Source: Rosa chinensis
Taxonomy: Eukaryota; Streptophyta; Magnoliopsida; Rosales; Rosaceae
DNA: 64,000 bases
Reading direction: 5' to 3'
NCBI RefSeq assembly: GCF_002994745.2
Contig: NC_037090.1
Location: 17,906,001-17,970,000, forward strand
The notes under the pieces are model-generated. The model did not search any database, was not told the DNA's origin, and worked only from the letters and a program-made list of their open reading frames with translations. Positions 36,575 to 47,963 of the stretch are shown here, piece after piece (within the stretch, counting starts at the first letter, position 1; every line of letters starts with the position of its first letter). The translations under genes and the position numbers were made by a program.

Positions 36575-39060
36575 TATTTAAACCACACAGCTACTTCATA
36601 CCGGCATTTCTGGCCCCTTTTGGATCCTCGACTTCTGGACTCAAATTTACTTCCCCTATTTCCGCCGAGAAGACATTCCACCGCTTCCACCGGCTGACGT
36701 GCTCCTTGGCCAATGGCTCTGCCACGAGGCAAGGTACACATCCCCACCTTACTCTGAATGTTTCTCATACCTGTACCTCCTGGACGAAATGCCCTACTTG
36801 GATTTGGTACTTAGTCGAAGATTCCTGCCTTTGCTTGAACATGGGTTTCTCCTTGGGGACCTTAATTATCGCGATCACGCGCGCGATCTCCTGCTCAGAT
36901 ATCAGGCTCGCCGCTGATGAACTCAGTTACGAGCTTTATGCCCTTAATCACTTCGCTCGCCAGCTCGGCCTGGTCCAGTTAGTGCCATTTCCCCTTTATG
37001 ATGCTCGAAACTACAACACTTCCTGGCGCAGAATCAGCCCTACAACCGGGCCTCCACCAGCTCAAAGCATGCTCGCACTGGTCGACCTCCCCAACTGGGC
37101 CAACGAGATTGCTCCTGTCGATGGGGTCGCTGAGGATTACAACCAATGGTGGTCAGAAGTCTCTGTTAACTATTAGAGACAGAGGGATGATGAGCTCTTC
37201 GCGACCCTCTTCCAAGACTTGAGGTATCCCAATGAAGATGATACTGAGTTGCTTGCTCGCTTCCCAGAGGATAAAGCACAACATCCGCAACCTGCGCAGG
37301 CTCCACAACCCGATCTAGCCCCGCGTCCTGCTCAAGCCGAAATCGTAATCCGCGAGCCTTCTCAAGAGGTAATTTCCTTCAACCTTCTCTCCACCTTCTC
37401 CTTTTAGTTCCACTCTTTTATTCCCCTAACTCAAACTATTTTGCAGGGAAGAAGTGTGCCACCTTCCGGCACTCAAGCAGTTGATGCTACTCCGGCCACT
37501 GGTCAGACCGCGAAACAAAAAGCAATAGCGACGGAACCTGAAGTTGAAGACTCTTCTGATGATGATGACTCACATACGGTAAGGAATCTCTCAAAGAATT
37601 TATTATCTTAATGTTTTCTTTCAAAGTCTAATGTGACTTCCTCACTCTTTAATAGATTGCAGCCGCTCTGGCCCGCAAGAGCAGTCGCTCCGACCCCCGG
37701 ACTTATCCTTTGGAAGAAGATGAACCACTCGCTGATCGACTGGTAATATATACTTACTGCGAGCCCTGAAGACTTTCGTCTCATCCTTATCTGAACCCAT
37801 AACACTCCTCACTTGCAGGTTCGTCACAGATCCATAGGCCCCTTTAGGCAAATCGGGGAAGGATCGTCCACCGCTGGCAGTGAAGCCTCTTCCTCACAAG
37901 CATTGCCACTAGCCTCTGCTGGCGCGACAACCCAACCACCGCCGCGAGTGACTCACGGCTGGCTCTGGTGCTAGTACAAATTCTAGACGACAGCTCGCCT
38001 GAGGTAGAAAGAATGCCACCTCTAGACACCCCTCGCAAGCAGCCAACTGCAGCACACATCCTGGAACAAGTAGCACCTGACTCGGTTTCGGACATTGTTG
38101 AGGCTGTCCAGGGACAAAGGAAACATAAACTCTCATCTCTCTACATGCTTCAGGAACCCCTCGCGAGCTAATTATTGAAGAGGTACACTCTCATAGTCGC
38201 CTTTGCTCTGACTCCTGCTTTAATCCTTTTGATATTTTAACACTTCTTTTTAGGATCAGAACCCTGCTCCAAATGAGGAGATGGCTTTCGCTGCCGAAGA
38301 AGTAGCTGGCGACTATCCCGTGGAGCCAGATGGCGAAAATGTGGGTGACCAGGAACCTGCCCCCCAAGTGCTTGAAGCAGGAGGAGGAGTAAACCCTGAG
38401 CTGGTGCCAGAGGCAATTCCTGTTGAGGAGCCTCTTGAGGCTCCTGTCGTTGTTCCCGTTTCGCAACAAGCGCCTCCTTCCAGACTAGAGCGGTTGGCTC
38501 GCCTGCTTGAAGTGACCCCTCCTGGAGTTATAGATGACACTAGAGAAGGCTTCGCTGTCGGGCGCGCCCTCGAAAGCTTTAGAGTACCTCCGAGTTCTTC
38601 TTCGCGAGGGTGCCATCACTGAAGCCCAGTTCCTCGACATAGACAAGCTGCTAGATGATCTCCCCAGATGGCTTAATGAGAAAATGGCCACGACAGCTCA
38701 AGCCAAGCAGGCCCAGGTCCATTATCAAGCCCTTGCCCAACAAATGGACAACCTGCAAGATTTCCTGGGTGAGCGGGCCAACCTCATTAGAGACTTGAGG
38801 ATCGCTAAGAATCACCTGCAGTCCCAGATCTAGGAACTCCAGGCCCAACTCAACACTGTGAGGGCCAGGCTTGCCTATGAGGAACCCCAGCTGGAGCAAC
38901 CCTTAGCCGTTTCTGAGACGCTGTCTCAAACCTTGGCCCAAGCACGCGAAGAAGTACAACAAGCCTAACAAGCCGCTGCCGACGCTGGCTTTCGCCTGGA
39001 CGAGCATTTCCTTCGCCTAACTTATGCGGGTCGGGGCTTTTAGGCCTCCAGTATTAGGCC
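36575..39060 (+). pseudogene. Antisense extra ORF of the gypsy element, plant-mobile-domain-like, with four introns
   Basis: It lies on the strand opposite to gag-pol, between integrase and the 3' LTR. TATTTAAA at 36575 and ATG at 36713 (MALPRGK then a GTACAC donor) begin it. Blocks YLYLLDEMPYLDLVLSRR and NHFARQLGLVQLVPFPL resemble the plant mobile domain found in extra ORFs of Tat-type elements. The downstream part is acidic and proline-rich, then coiled-coil-like (ELQAQLNTVRARL). Four clean GT-AG introns of 71-78 nt, all phase 0, lie at 37369-37446, 37579-37655, 37743-37818 and 38183-38253. Frameshifts near 36900, 37930 and 38150 and stops at 37174, 38831 and 38966 show that this copy is dead. 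Confidence 0.65.
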
Positions 39061-39358
39061 CATTATTTTGTATGAACAATATTATTATTAAAATTACTTA
39101 GTTATTTAGCCCACTTTTGCTGGCCCAAATACTTCTTTAAGTTTTGTAGGCAATGCAGTGTTCAACTTTGCCATAATTGCACATTAGGACGATTTTAAAG
39201 AGATAATCTCGAAATGGAGCGGTTACCTCCTTAAAGACTGTTCCGTTACCCACGCGTCTTCAATTTCCTTCATTTCTGAGATCAGCATTCAATTTTATTG
39301 ATGGCGTTGAATCTACTCCAACCGTCCATCAGAGGGCTAAGGCCACCGAGGTTGGTCC

Positions 39359-42300
39359 TATAAATATCCGCATTTGGGGAAACAAAGATACACGCAAACA
39401 TGACTTACCTAGAAATAACCTTGCAAGCCTTGCTTCTCTTCCTTCTTTTCCTGAAATCTTCTCCTCACAAACTCACCCTCAGCCTCTAAATCTTAGGCTT
39501 TATGGCTTAATCTCAAGCCCTGGGTAGGCCTTATGGCTTAATTTCAGGTCCAGCGCATGTCTTTGGCCTCAGAAAGTCTGGATGAGATTCACCGGTTTCA
39601 GTTAGGCTGAAGAACACGCGGCGCTCCTAACGCGGGATACCACATTCTGTGGAGTCCTTCTCCTTGGGTTCCCCTGCGCGGAGCAAACCGAAGAAGGTTG
39701 GGAGGCCACCCAAGGCCGTATGCTCTTCTTCGGAGCCCTACCTTCTGGACTTGGCGGACCAAACTTTCGTTTTGTCCCGGAGGGAGATGAGGCAGCTGGG
39801 CTGCACCTTCATCTGATGACCACCTTCATCCTAGAGGATAACCAACTGGAAGGGTTGCGATGGATTATTTCCTTCCCTCTCCTTGTAGTACAGACGATAG
39901 CAACTGCAGCTCAGATCTGAGGAGGGTGAAGAGAGAAAGAGTGTCACGCCCCGAATCCGGGTCAAATTTTTTTTTTTTAATATTTCCCGAAATCCGAGAT
40001 GTGAGTAAAAATAAAAATAAACGAATAGAAAAAATAAAATCGACACTTTGAAAATGGAATTGACTTATCATTTCGGTATAAGGATAAATCCAACTCAAGA
40101 TCACTAAGAATACTCACTTCCGGAATAATGATCTTACATATACAAAACTCCAACTAACTCTAATTGCTTTCGATCACTAATCTTCATAGTTCTTGTGTTT
40201 AATAACCTGCAAGACTGTTAAGGGGTGAGCTCAACATGTGGCTCAGTAGGGAGCTATTTCTCTTCACACAAAAGATAACCAAACAATCATCATATGGTAT
40301 GCATGAATGCATGTTCTATTCCCGATAATTCACACAGCAGAATAAACTGAGCCTACATGTCCCATACCATGTATTTTACCACGAAGGTGACTCAGAGTAC
40401 TTAACTATATGAACTAACCCTCACCCAAAATCAATCCCCCTAACCCTCTTTTGCTAGTCATCTTGTCCATGCCCCTTTCGCCAGTCCCGAATTACCCTTT
40501 CAATCCTATACTAATTGCGCATTAACAATGGGCATACCTGGGATCTGGTACTTGCTGAGGTTATGGACTCAACTACGCAAAAGATAAATTTCAAACTTTC
40601 TTATATCGAAAACATTACACATATCACCATCACCACCCTTACACTTCATATGTACTCAATGGATGATGCATCAATTGATAACATATACTTCGCAATGTAA
40701 TTGCATCAAATATTCATTCATTCCACAACAAACATGTCAAGCAACATATATGCATACAATACAATTGAGTAGAGGTTCCCAGATCCCCCTACCTGGATTC
40801 CAAGCTATTGTATAGATACATGTTCCTGCATAAAAAGTAAATATCCAAGTACAATTCACATTTCCTATGCATAAGCACATAATTTATTTTAAACACAAAG
40901 CTATGATTCTGCCTTAAGAACATACTTCAATATCGAGCTTATGTCTTAAGAAAATGGTACCTAAAATCTCAAGCCATTTAGATTTCACTTGAAATGCTAA
41001 ATAACTAACCAAAAACGTCTTGCAGATTTATTGTGAAGGAAAATTGACGCGAAAAACTGATTTCACAATGACATAAGTATCTCAAATGAATTCAGTAAAT
41101 AGTGTCACAAGTTTTGTTAAAAATAGAAGAATCTCTATGTTCAGTTGGTGGTCGACCTAAACAAGTTTGAATACAGGAAACTATTGAAACGAAATGGAAC
41201 AAACAGAAACATAATGAAAATTGCAGAATTTCCTGATGCAGACCCTCAGCTTCGAAAAATCATAACTTACTCTAGAAAAGTCTTTTTCATGAGATTTCAA
41301 TTCTGAAATGATCTTTGAGATGTCTACTGAAACTTTCATGAAGACACCAATTTCAAATACCCAGCCTAAATGTACAGTTTTGAGTAAAAAGAAAACTGTG
41401 TCAAAAACAACAGATTGCAGACCTCTGTTTTTAGCCTCAAAATTAACCACTGAATCTTACATGAAATTCTATGAAACTGTACAGATATCAAGCTTACATT
41501 ATAAGCTTTCAACACATGCAAATGGTTTCTAAAAAGAAGGTCTAGATCAAAGGATATGGTTGCTCAAAGTTAACTAATGATTATAATGCAGAAACTTGTT
41601 CTAGCTTTCTCCAATGCCTACAAACTAATGTTTGAGATTACTGCTCAGTCTAAGGTTGTTAAACTGATGCATATAGGTTCTTTGATCACTCTAACCTCTT
41701 GTTGTTAAGATAAAATAAGAATTCTAACCCAAACAGCAACCTAAGAATTACTCAGGACACCTATTCTTATGGAACCAATTCTCTAATCATCTTGATTTGT
41801 TTCTATGCTTACAATCATTTACATTATTAACTGTAGAAAACATTAAGCCAACTTAGACAAGAACTGAGCAAAAACACATGAACAAAGTTCCATAGAAATA
41901 GAAATAGATTTTAGGATCGAAACAGACCTTTGAATCCCAAATCTAATTCTCCGAAACTAATCTTTGTAATCATGCCTTCCCTTCTCTTTCTTCTACCCCT
42001 TTTCTTTCCTCTTCTTCCCTCTCTATTTTCATTCTCACATATCCTTTTCTTTCTCCCAGTGTCTTTTTTTCTTTTGTTTCCTTTCCTTTTTGTTTATTTC
42101 TTTCTTTCTATCCTACTCCTTTCTCTCTATCTCCCTCACTCACGTTCTGTTCCCCTATTGCTCTCATTGTAGTGTGGATATGAAACAAGTAGATAGCTGC
42201 TATTTATAGTACTAGTCAGGTTCTTGGCCATCAAGCAAAACAATTATAATTAAATCTGCATATAGATGTGTTTGTCCATACCTATCACTTAATGACTTAA

Positions 42301-42783
42301 TCACCAAGCATTCAATAGATATACTTGTACAATCTTATCTCTTAATAGAAGCCTTCATCAGTAAGTATTGCAGAGATAGGTATGAAAGCTCTTATCCCAT
42401 TATAACTTAATGACCAAGGTTATATATAAAAACATATAGGAAGAAAATAAGCTTTATTTCTACAATCTGGGGATATCCATGTGATAGCAGTAGACTAGAA
42501 GTTTTAATGATGGATAAATAGAGCTTGAGCTATAAATTGAGTGATGCCACCTCAAGCTACTAGCTAGCTTAGTCTACAGGTTCAACAACACCTATAATTC
42601 CTAACTTTGCATAATCACCCAAATAGAATACTTATTCACACTTGGATACGAACAATGACTAATAAGAGATTCATTGATTGGGTTTATAAGGTCTCATCCG
42701 AAAATGTTTAAACCAATTGAGTAAAACTAGCTTCCTCACAAGCTACATGCAATAGGTAATAGACTTCTCGAACACACACGCTA

Positions 42784-42814
<31 letters not shown>

Positions 42815-43037
42815 AGTAAAGAAAATATTATCACACGATCTAATATATAATTAAAATTTCGGGTTGTTACAAAGAGGAAGAGTGACCATCTGACTGCCCT
42901 CCTAGCAGAAAACCCAGAAGCTCTTAGAAGATCTAAAGTCCAAAGTTTCAGCCACTTTTGGCTTTGTAATCTTACAAATGTACCTTTCGCGAATGTACTT
43001 GTATTGCTTTTGGCCGTAAAGCCACTTTATGAATAAA
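39359..43037 (+). pseudogene. Possible second antisense transcription unit in the gypsy element
   Basis: TATAAATA at 39359-39366 is followed by ATG at 39557 (MSLASESLDEIHRFQ). After a frame change the region is open through GVLLLGFPCAEQTEEGWEA and FGALPSGLGGPNFRFVPEGD to a stop near 39918. AATAAA at 43032-43037 lies just before the integrase end of the opposite strand. The solo LTR 39942-42871 interrupts it. The product is not recognised. Confidence 0.35.
39942..42871 (-). mobile_element. Solo LTR or LARD-like element, 2.93 kb, nested in the gypsy element
   Basis: On the - strand it starts TGTAACAACCCGAAATTTT and ends GGGGCGTGACA. The perfect 5-bp target duplication AAGAG is at 39937-39941 and 42872-42876. 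A CTATAAATAG box (about 42209, - strand) precedes a purine-rich tract. No retroelement ORF is present, so it is a solo LTR or a non-coding element. A (CA)n run is at about 42787-42811. Confidence 0.8.
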
Positions 43038-43954
43038 ATCATATTTCTTTCGCTACTTCGTTCTCCTATTACATAAAAAGGGCCACTGTAGGCCGTGTTA
43101 CACGCGCTCATACTCTTAACACTTGTTGTCAAAATATTTGAAGAAAAAATTCGAAAACAAAGAAATCTAAAGGTCATGAAAACAAAGCCTAAATGCATAG
43201 AGTGTTGCCCCCTAGTCTTTCTAGGTGAAGCGAATACATGAGAATGAGGCCAATGAGGAGGCCTAAATGTAAGGGAGGATGCGAACATAGTAAGACTATG
43301 GTTGCCCCCCTGCCCCAAGAACAAGTGGATCTGGGGGATCTTCAAATTCCCAGACGCTTAAGTAATATTTCTTCAAGAACCTTCCATTGATTGGGTTTCG
43401 ATGGAATTCACCATCCAGATCCTTAAGGTGAAAGGCCCCGTGATCGAGAATTCGGTGAATCACAAAGGGACCTTCCCAACGCGGAGTCCACTTACCGCGG
43501 CTAGTCAACTTCTCGCCCAGTGGCAAGACTGCTTTCCACACAAGGTCACCCTCCTTATAAATACACCCGCATGTCCTCTTATCATAGGCGCGAGCGATGC
43601 GTTGCTTTTCCATCACAAAGCTGTCCAAAGCCTCCAAGCGCTTCTCGCTAAGATCTTCATGCTCTTGCCACATAGCCTGGACATAATCTTCACCAATCAA
43701 GTGATGTTGATCCTGGACGCACAGTGATTGGACATTGATTTCTAAAGGGACAACTGCATCATGTCCAAACATCAGAGCATAGGGTGTGGTGGCAGTAGGG
43801 TTCCGCTTGGAAGTGCGATAAGCCCAGAGTGTCTCATACAAAGTGTCATGCCACTGGCGAGGATTCTCTGCCAGCATCTTTTTGAACAAAGTGATGATAA
43901 CCTTGTTACTAGCTTCTGCTTGGCCGTTGGATTGAGCATAGTAAGGGGTAGAAT

Positions 43955-45046
43955 TAGGGATGGGCACCCAAAATCGAAAGCCCGATACCGTACTGAAAAG
44001 TGTCGAGACTGGCCGGGATTAAAATCAGAAATGTCATGTTTGGGCCCGTCCCTTCCTGTTTTAACCCAAAATGCTAACTGATCCCCAATTCTCTTCAATC
44101 TTGATCTCTTCTGAGTCTCTCCTCCACTCTCCAGTTCTTCACTTCTTCTTCTGCTCTCTCAGATCATTCCCAGACGAGGCTATACCAAGTCCGGCGTCGT
44201 TGGCGTCACTCAGCCTCTCCATGTCGCCGCCATCTCCATCGCCGAGTAACCTCAACAAACTCTCTCATCTTCACGTCAGCCGATCCTCACTATAAAGCAC
44301 AGACACACACAACAGCGATAGTCTTAGACCTTCCTCTCTCTCTCTCTCTGCTGCCTAACTATGAACCCAACCATAACTGTCCGCTCAGCTAGCTGGAGCA
44401 GGACTCGACCCGGACCCATCATCAAGTATTGTTCTCTCTCTCGTTTCGATATAAATTTCATGTCTTTGTTTCGATCTGATTGAGCTGAAAGGGTGGTTGG
44501 TGATCTGATCCGGCTCAGGGTGGTGTCTCGCCTCAGCGATCTGATTCGGCTTCCGATTTGGAAAGGCAGCAATGTAAGTTTATGTTCTGATTTTCCAATT
44601 TTTCGTCTGCAGCCTCGCCTTGAAATTGCACCACAAACGAGTTTGTGATTTGGTTTTTTGTGTTTTGCAATATGATGTTATGTTTATGCATTTTGAGATT
44701 TCAGGGACATATTGCTGGGAGTGATGAAACGATTGGTGAAGAGGCATGCGTCGAATTTGAAGGTTCTGACTACTTCGGCAACTCTTGATGGTGATTAAGT
44801 ATCACAGTTCTTGATTATAGGAGGAGAAAACCCAGAACTCCAGGTTTGCAACTTCGATATATATTTTTTTTTTTTGGTTTCGTCCCGGATTGGGCCCAAT
44901 CCCGGCCCTATACCGATCGGGTTCGGGTCCTTCGAGATCTATTCTCAAAATGGCCTAAACCGTCCCGGCTAGTACCGAACTTTATTTCAGGGACAGGCTT
45001 CAGGATTACCACAATTTCAGCCCGTCCCGGCCTGTGCCCAGCCCTA
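43955..45046. mobile_element. hAT-type element (1,092 bp) nested in gypsy integrase, carrying a gene fragment
   Basis: The ends TAGGGATGGGCAC and GTGCCCAGCCCTA are inverted with one mismatch. The perfect 8-bp target duplication GGTAGAAT is at 43947-43954 and 45047-45054, and removing the element rejoins the integrase frame. GC-rich subterminal motifs (GGCCGGGA, CGTCCCGGC) are on both sides. The interior looks like transcribed gene sequence: a CT-rich leader, a GTAAGT donor at 44573, and a TTTCAG acceptor at 44704. No transposase is present. Confidence 0.85.
44705..44815 (+). pseudogene. Captured exon of a DEAH-box RNA helicase
   Basis: After a TTTCAG acceptor the frame reads DILLGVMKRLVKR, then SNLKVLTTSATLDGD, then a TAA, then VSQF. 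SATLDG is helicase motif III (SAT) of DEAH-box proteins, and the preceding (L)KVL(I/T) pattern fits that family. The premature TAA and lack of other motifs show a fragment. It lies wholly inside the hAT element. Confidence 0.65.
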
Positions 45047-45905
45047 GGTAGAATGGATAAACTGGATACCCAAGTCAACCACAAGCTCTTGCATATCGCG
45101 TCTCATAAATACTGCCCCCCTATTTGAAACCAGCACCTCCGGAATGCCAAACCTGCAAATAATATTTTGAAAGATAAATTGTCGAATGGTGGCACCCGAG
45201 GCCTCTTTCAAAGGCTCAGCCTCTACCTACTTCGTAAAGAAGTTGGTAGCGACAATGATGAACTTGTGCTGGAGAGACGAATGAGGATGGATCATCCCAA
45301 TCAGATCTAATGCCCAGCCTCGCGCAGGCCAGGGCTTAATAATGGGCTGCATGGGTATATTGGGAATGTGCTGGACTGGACAATGTGCCTGGCAATCCTG
45401 GTATCCTTTCGCAAACGCGATGCAGTCCTTTAGAATACTGGGCCAGTAATACCCATGTCTCCTGATTAACCAACGCATCTTAGGACCTGCCTGGTGTGCT
45501 CTACACACACATGCATGAGCCTCTCGCATTAGTCTCTTTGCTTCTCGACCATATGCACACCTGAAATCGATGCCGTCTTCCCCGCGCCGACGCATCTCAT
45601 CGTTTTTGAGAAAATAATCAGCGTAAGAAAGCGTATCTTCTTATCAGTAGAGGAGTCTGGCTGCTTAAGGTAGGCGATCAAAGGAACCAGCCAGTCCACA
45701 TCAATAGGGTCTAAGACAGCCACTATTTAGTCATCAGGTGGGTCAGGCCGCTCGAGCCATAAAAGCAACGTGCGTCGCTCAACTTTCAAGATTTGCTCGC
45801 GAACACCATACTTCAAAGTAATGCTGGTAGCCAACTAGGCTAGCTCATTGGCCGCAAAGTTACGCTCGCGAGGAATATGTTCCAAGTCCACGTCATCAAA
45901 TTGGT

Positions 45906-47963
45906 TCAAAAGCTCCAGTGCACGATCCAGATAGGTGCAAGCAAGTAGCTTGTGTACCTGAACTTCTTGAGCAACTGATTGATCACGAGCAAAGAGTCCC
46001 CGCAGACGTGGATGTCTTTGACCCCTAGTTCTAGTAACACTTCTAGGCCTATAATAAGGGCCTCATACTCTGCTTGATTATTGGTGCACCGGAACTCCAA
46101 CTGGAAAGAGTAGGAAAACCGATCGCTGGTTGGGTTCTCCAAGACGACTCCTGCCCCTGCTAGTGTATCAGTTCTTGAACCGTCAAAATACAGCACCCAG
46201 GGTTGGAGTGAGACTGTGGCTTGATATAGCGCGGCGTACTCTGGTAAACACGCCAAGTCCGAGCGATCTAAAGTTTCAACAACAACTTCTAAATCTCTCA
46301 CCTCGGGGACGTGCAGCATGGGGTGATGTGCCAAAAAATCCTCAATGGCTTGTCCCTTGATTGCTTTCTGTGGGACATATTGTAACGAAAATTCTGATAA
46401 GGCGAGCACCTATTTGCCAATGCGACCTCTCAGACGCGATAGCATATATTTGACCAAATCAGTTTGAGCGATGATGCAAGTTGTAAAGGATAGCATGTAA
46501 TGCCGAAACTTGCATGCTGAGAAGTATAATGTAAGACATAGCTTTTCCATGGGAGTGTACCTCGTTTCACAACCTGTTAGTGTCCTACTGAGGTAAAAAA
46601 TAGCATGTTCTACGCCCTATTCATCGTCTTGAGCAAGTAGGCTACCAATGGAGGCCTCAGTTGTCGAAATATACAATTTTAATGGAAATCCGGCTCTGGG
46701 AGGAAAGAGCACAGGCGGGCTCGCTAGATAGGCCTTGATTTTGTCAAAGGCCTCTTGATGTTTAGGTTCCCATACAAACTCGTTATGTCCTTGCAGCTTT
46801 AGCAGTGGGGAAAAAGGTTGGATTTTCCCAGCAAAGTTGGAGATGAAGCGTCGTAGGAAATTAATCTTACCCAGTAGCCGATGTAGCTCTTTCTTCATTC
46901 GTGGGGGAGATGCATTGATAACCGCATTGGCCTTATCTTCAGGGACCTCGATGCCTTTTTGATGGACAATGAACCCTAGGAAGTCACCTGCCTGAATTTT
47001 AAAGACGCACTTGGCGGGGTTCATCTTGAGCTTGTGCAGTCACATGAGCTCGAAAACTTTTCTGAGATCCGTAATGTGGACTCCTCGCTTCTTAGATTTC
47101 ACGACCACGTCATCAATGTAAACCTCTAGGATCTTTCCCAGTATGTCATGGAAGATCAAGTTCATGGCTCTCTGATAGGTGGCCCTAGCATTCTTTAGTC
47201 CAAAGGGCATGACCACATATTCGAAAACTCCCGCAAACCCTGGGCAATGGAATGCGGTCTTGTGCCTATCTTCCTCCGCGACCGGAATCTGGTGATATCC
47301 TGTTGTTCCGTCCATGAAAGACAACAGTTCGTGCCCTGCAACTGCGTCTACCGGCATGTCTGCGACCGGCATGGGGTAGCCAAATTAAGGTCTCTGTAAT
47401 CCACGCAGACCCTCATTTTACCATTTTTCTTACGAACAGGCACTATATTGGATAGCCACTGATTGTACCTGGCCACCCTGATAATGCCTGACTTGTCCAT
47501 TTTTTCAACTTCCTCTTTGACCAGAACTTGGGTTTCCGAGTTCGTTCTTCACAGGCCTCTTGTCAGGGAGCGTTGGCAGCTGATGGCATACCAAGTTTGG
47601 TGACAGGCCAGGCATATCTTCATATTTTTCCGTGAAGCAGTCCTTGTATTCCAGCAGTAAGTCGATGATCCTCTGCTTCTCGCTAGGCTCTAAATAGGTG
47701 CTGATAGCCACTTCCATGGGCTTGTCAGTTGTTCCCAGATTGACCTTATCGGTAGGGTCCCTAACCTTCGGAGGTGTGTCATCCAATGCCGCTGGGGTGA
47801 GTTGAATTTTCTGTTCTTCCTCTTCATGGTCAGAGAGCTCCTCATTAACTATTTCTAAAGTCGCGACTCGGTCATAGATCTTTTTTTCCACCAAGTACGA
47901 GGATAGACGTTCGTACAAAGAATGGAAAGCCTTTATCCTTTCCTCTGGAAGGTCGTAATCCAT
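45906..47963 (-). pseudogene. Gypsy reverse transcriptase and RNase H region
   Basis: Blocks in order on the - strand: acidic linker (47963-47505); FMDGTTGYHQIPVAEEDR, VMPFGLKNARATYQ and the YIDDVVVKS catalytic motif (47372-47040); connection domain GKINFLRRFISNFAGKI; then an RNase H of the second, plant-type kind with LYFDGSRTDTLAGAG and NNQAEYEALIIGLE, as in Tat-type elements. Frameshifts and stops separate the parts. Confidence 0.88.

Larger units (their letters stand above)
43296..45600 (-). pseudogene. Gypsy integrase region, interrupted by a hAT element
   Basis: The - strand first encodes the zinc-binding and core start (RRHGYYWPSILKDC, GWALDLIGMIHP), then FGIPEVLVSNRGAVF. The hAT element at 43955-45046 interrupts just before YYAQSNGQAEASN. 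After it come AYRTSKRNPTATTPY, YKEGDLVWK and a C-terminal part ending LGAGGQP. A TAG at 45225-45227 breaks the frame as well. This was the strand-transfer enzyme of the element. It is inactive here. Confidence 0.85.

Noticed and set aside
41930..42172. 80-codon Leu/Phe/Ser-rich ORF
   Set aside because: It comes from a CT-rich tract of the solo LTR and looks like low-complexity sequence, not a membrane protein.
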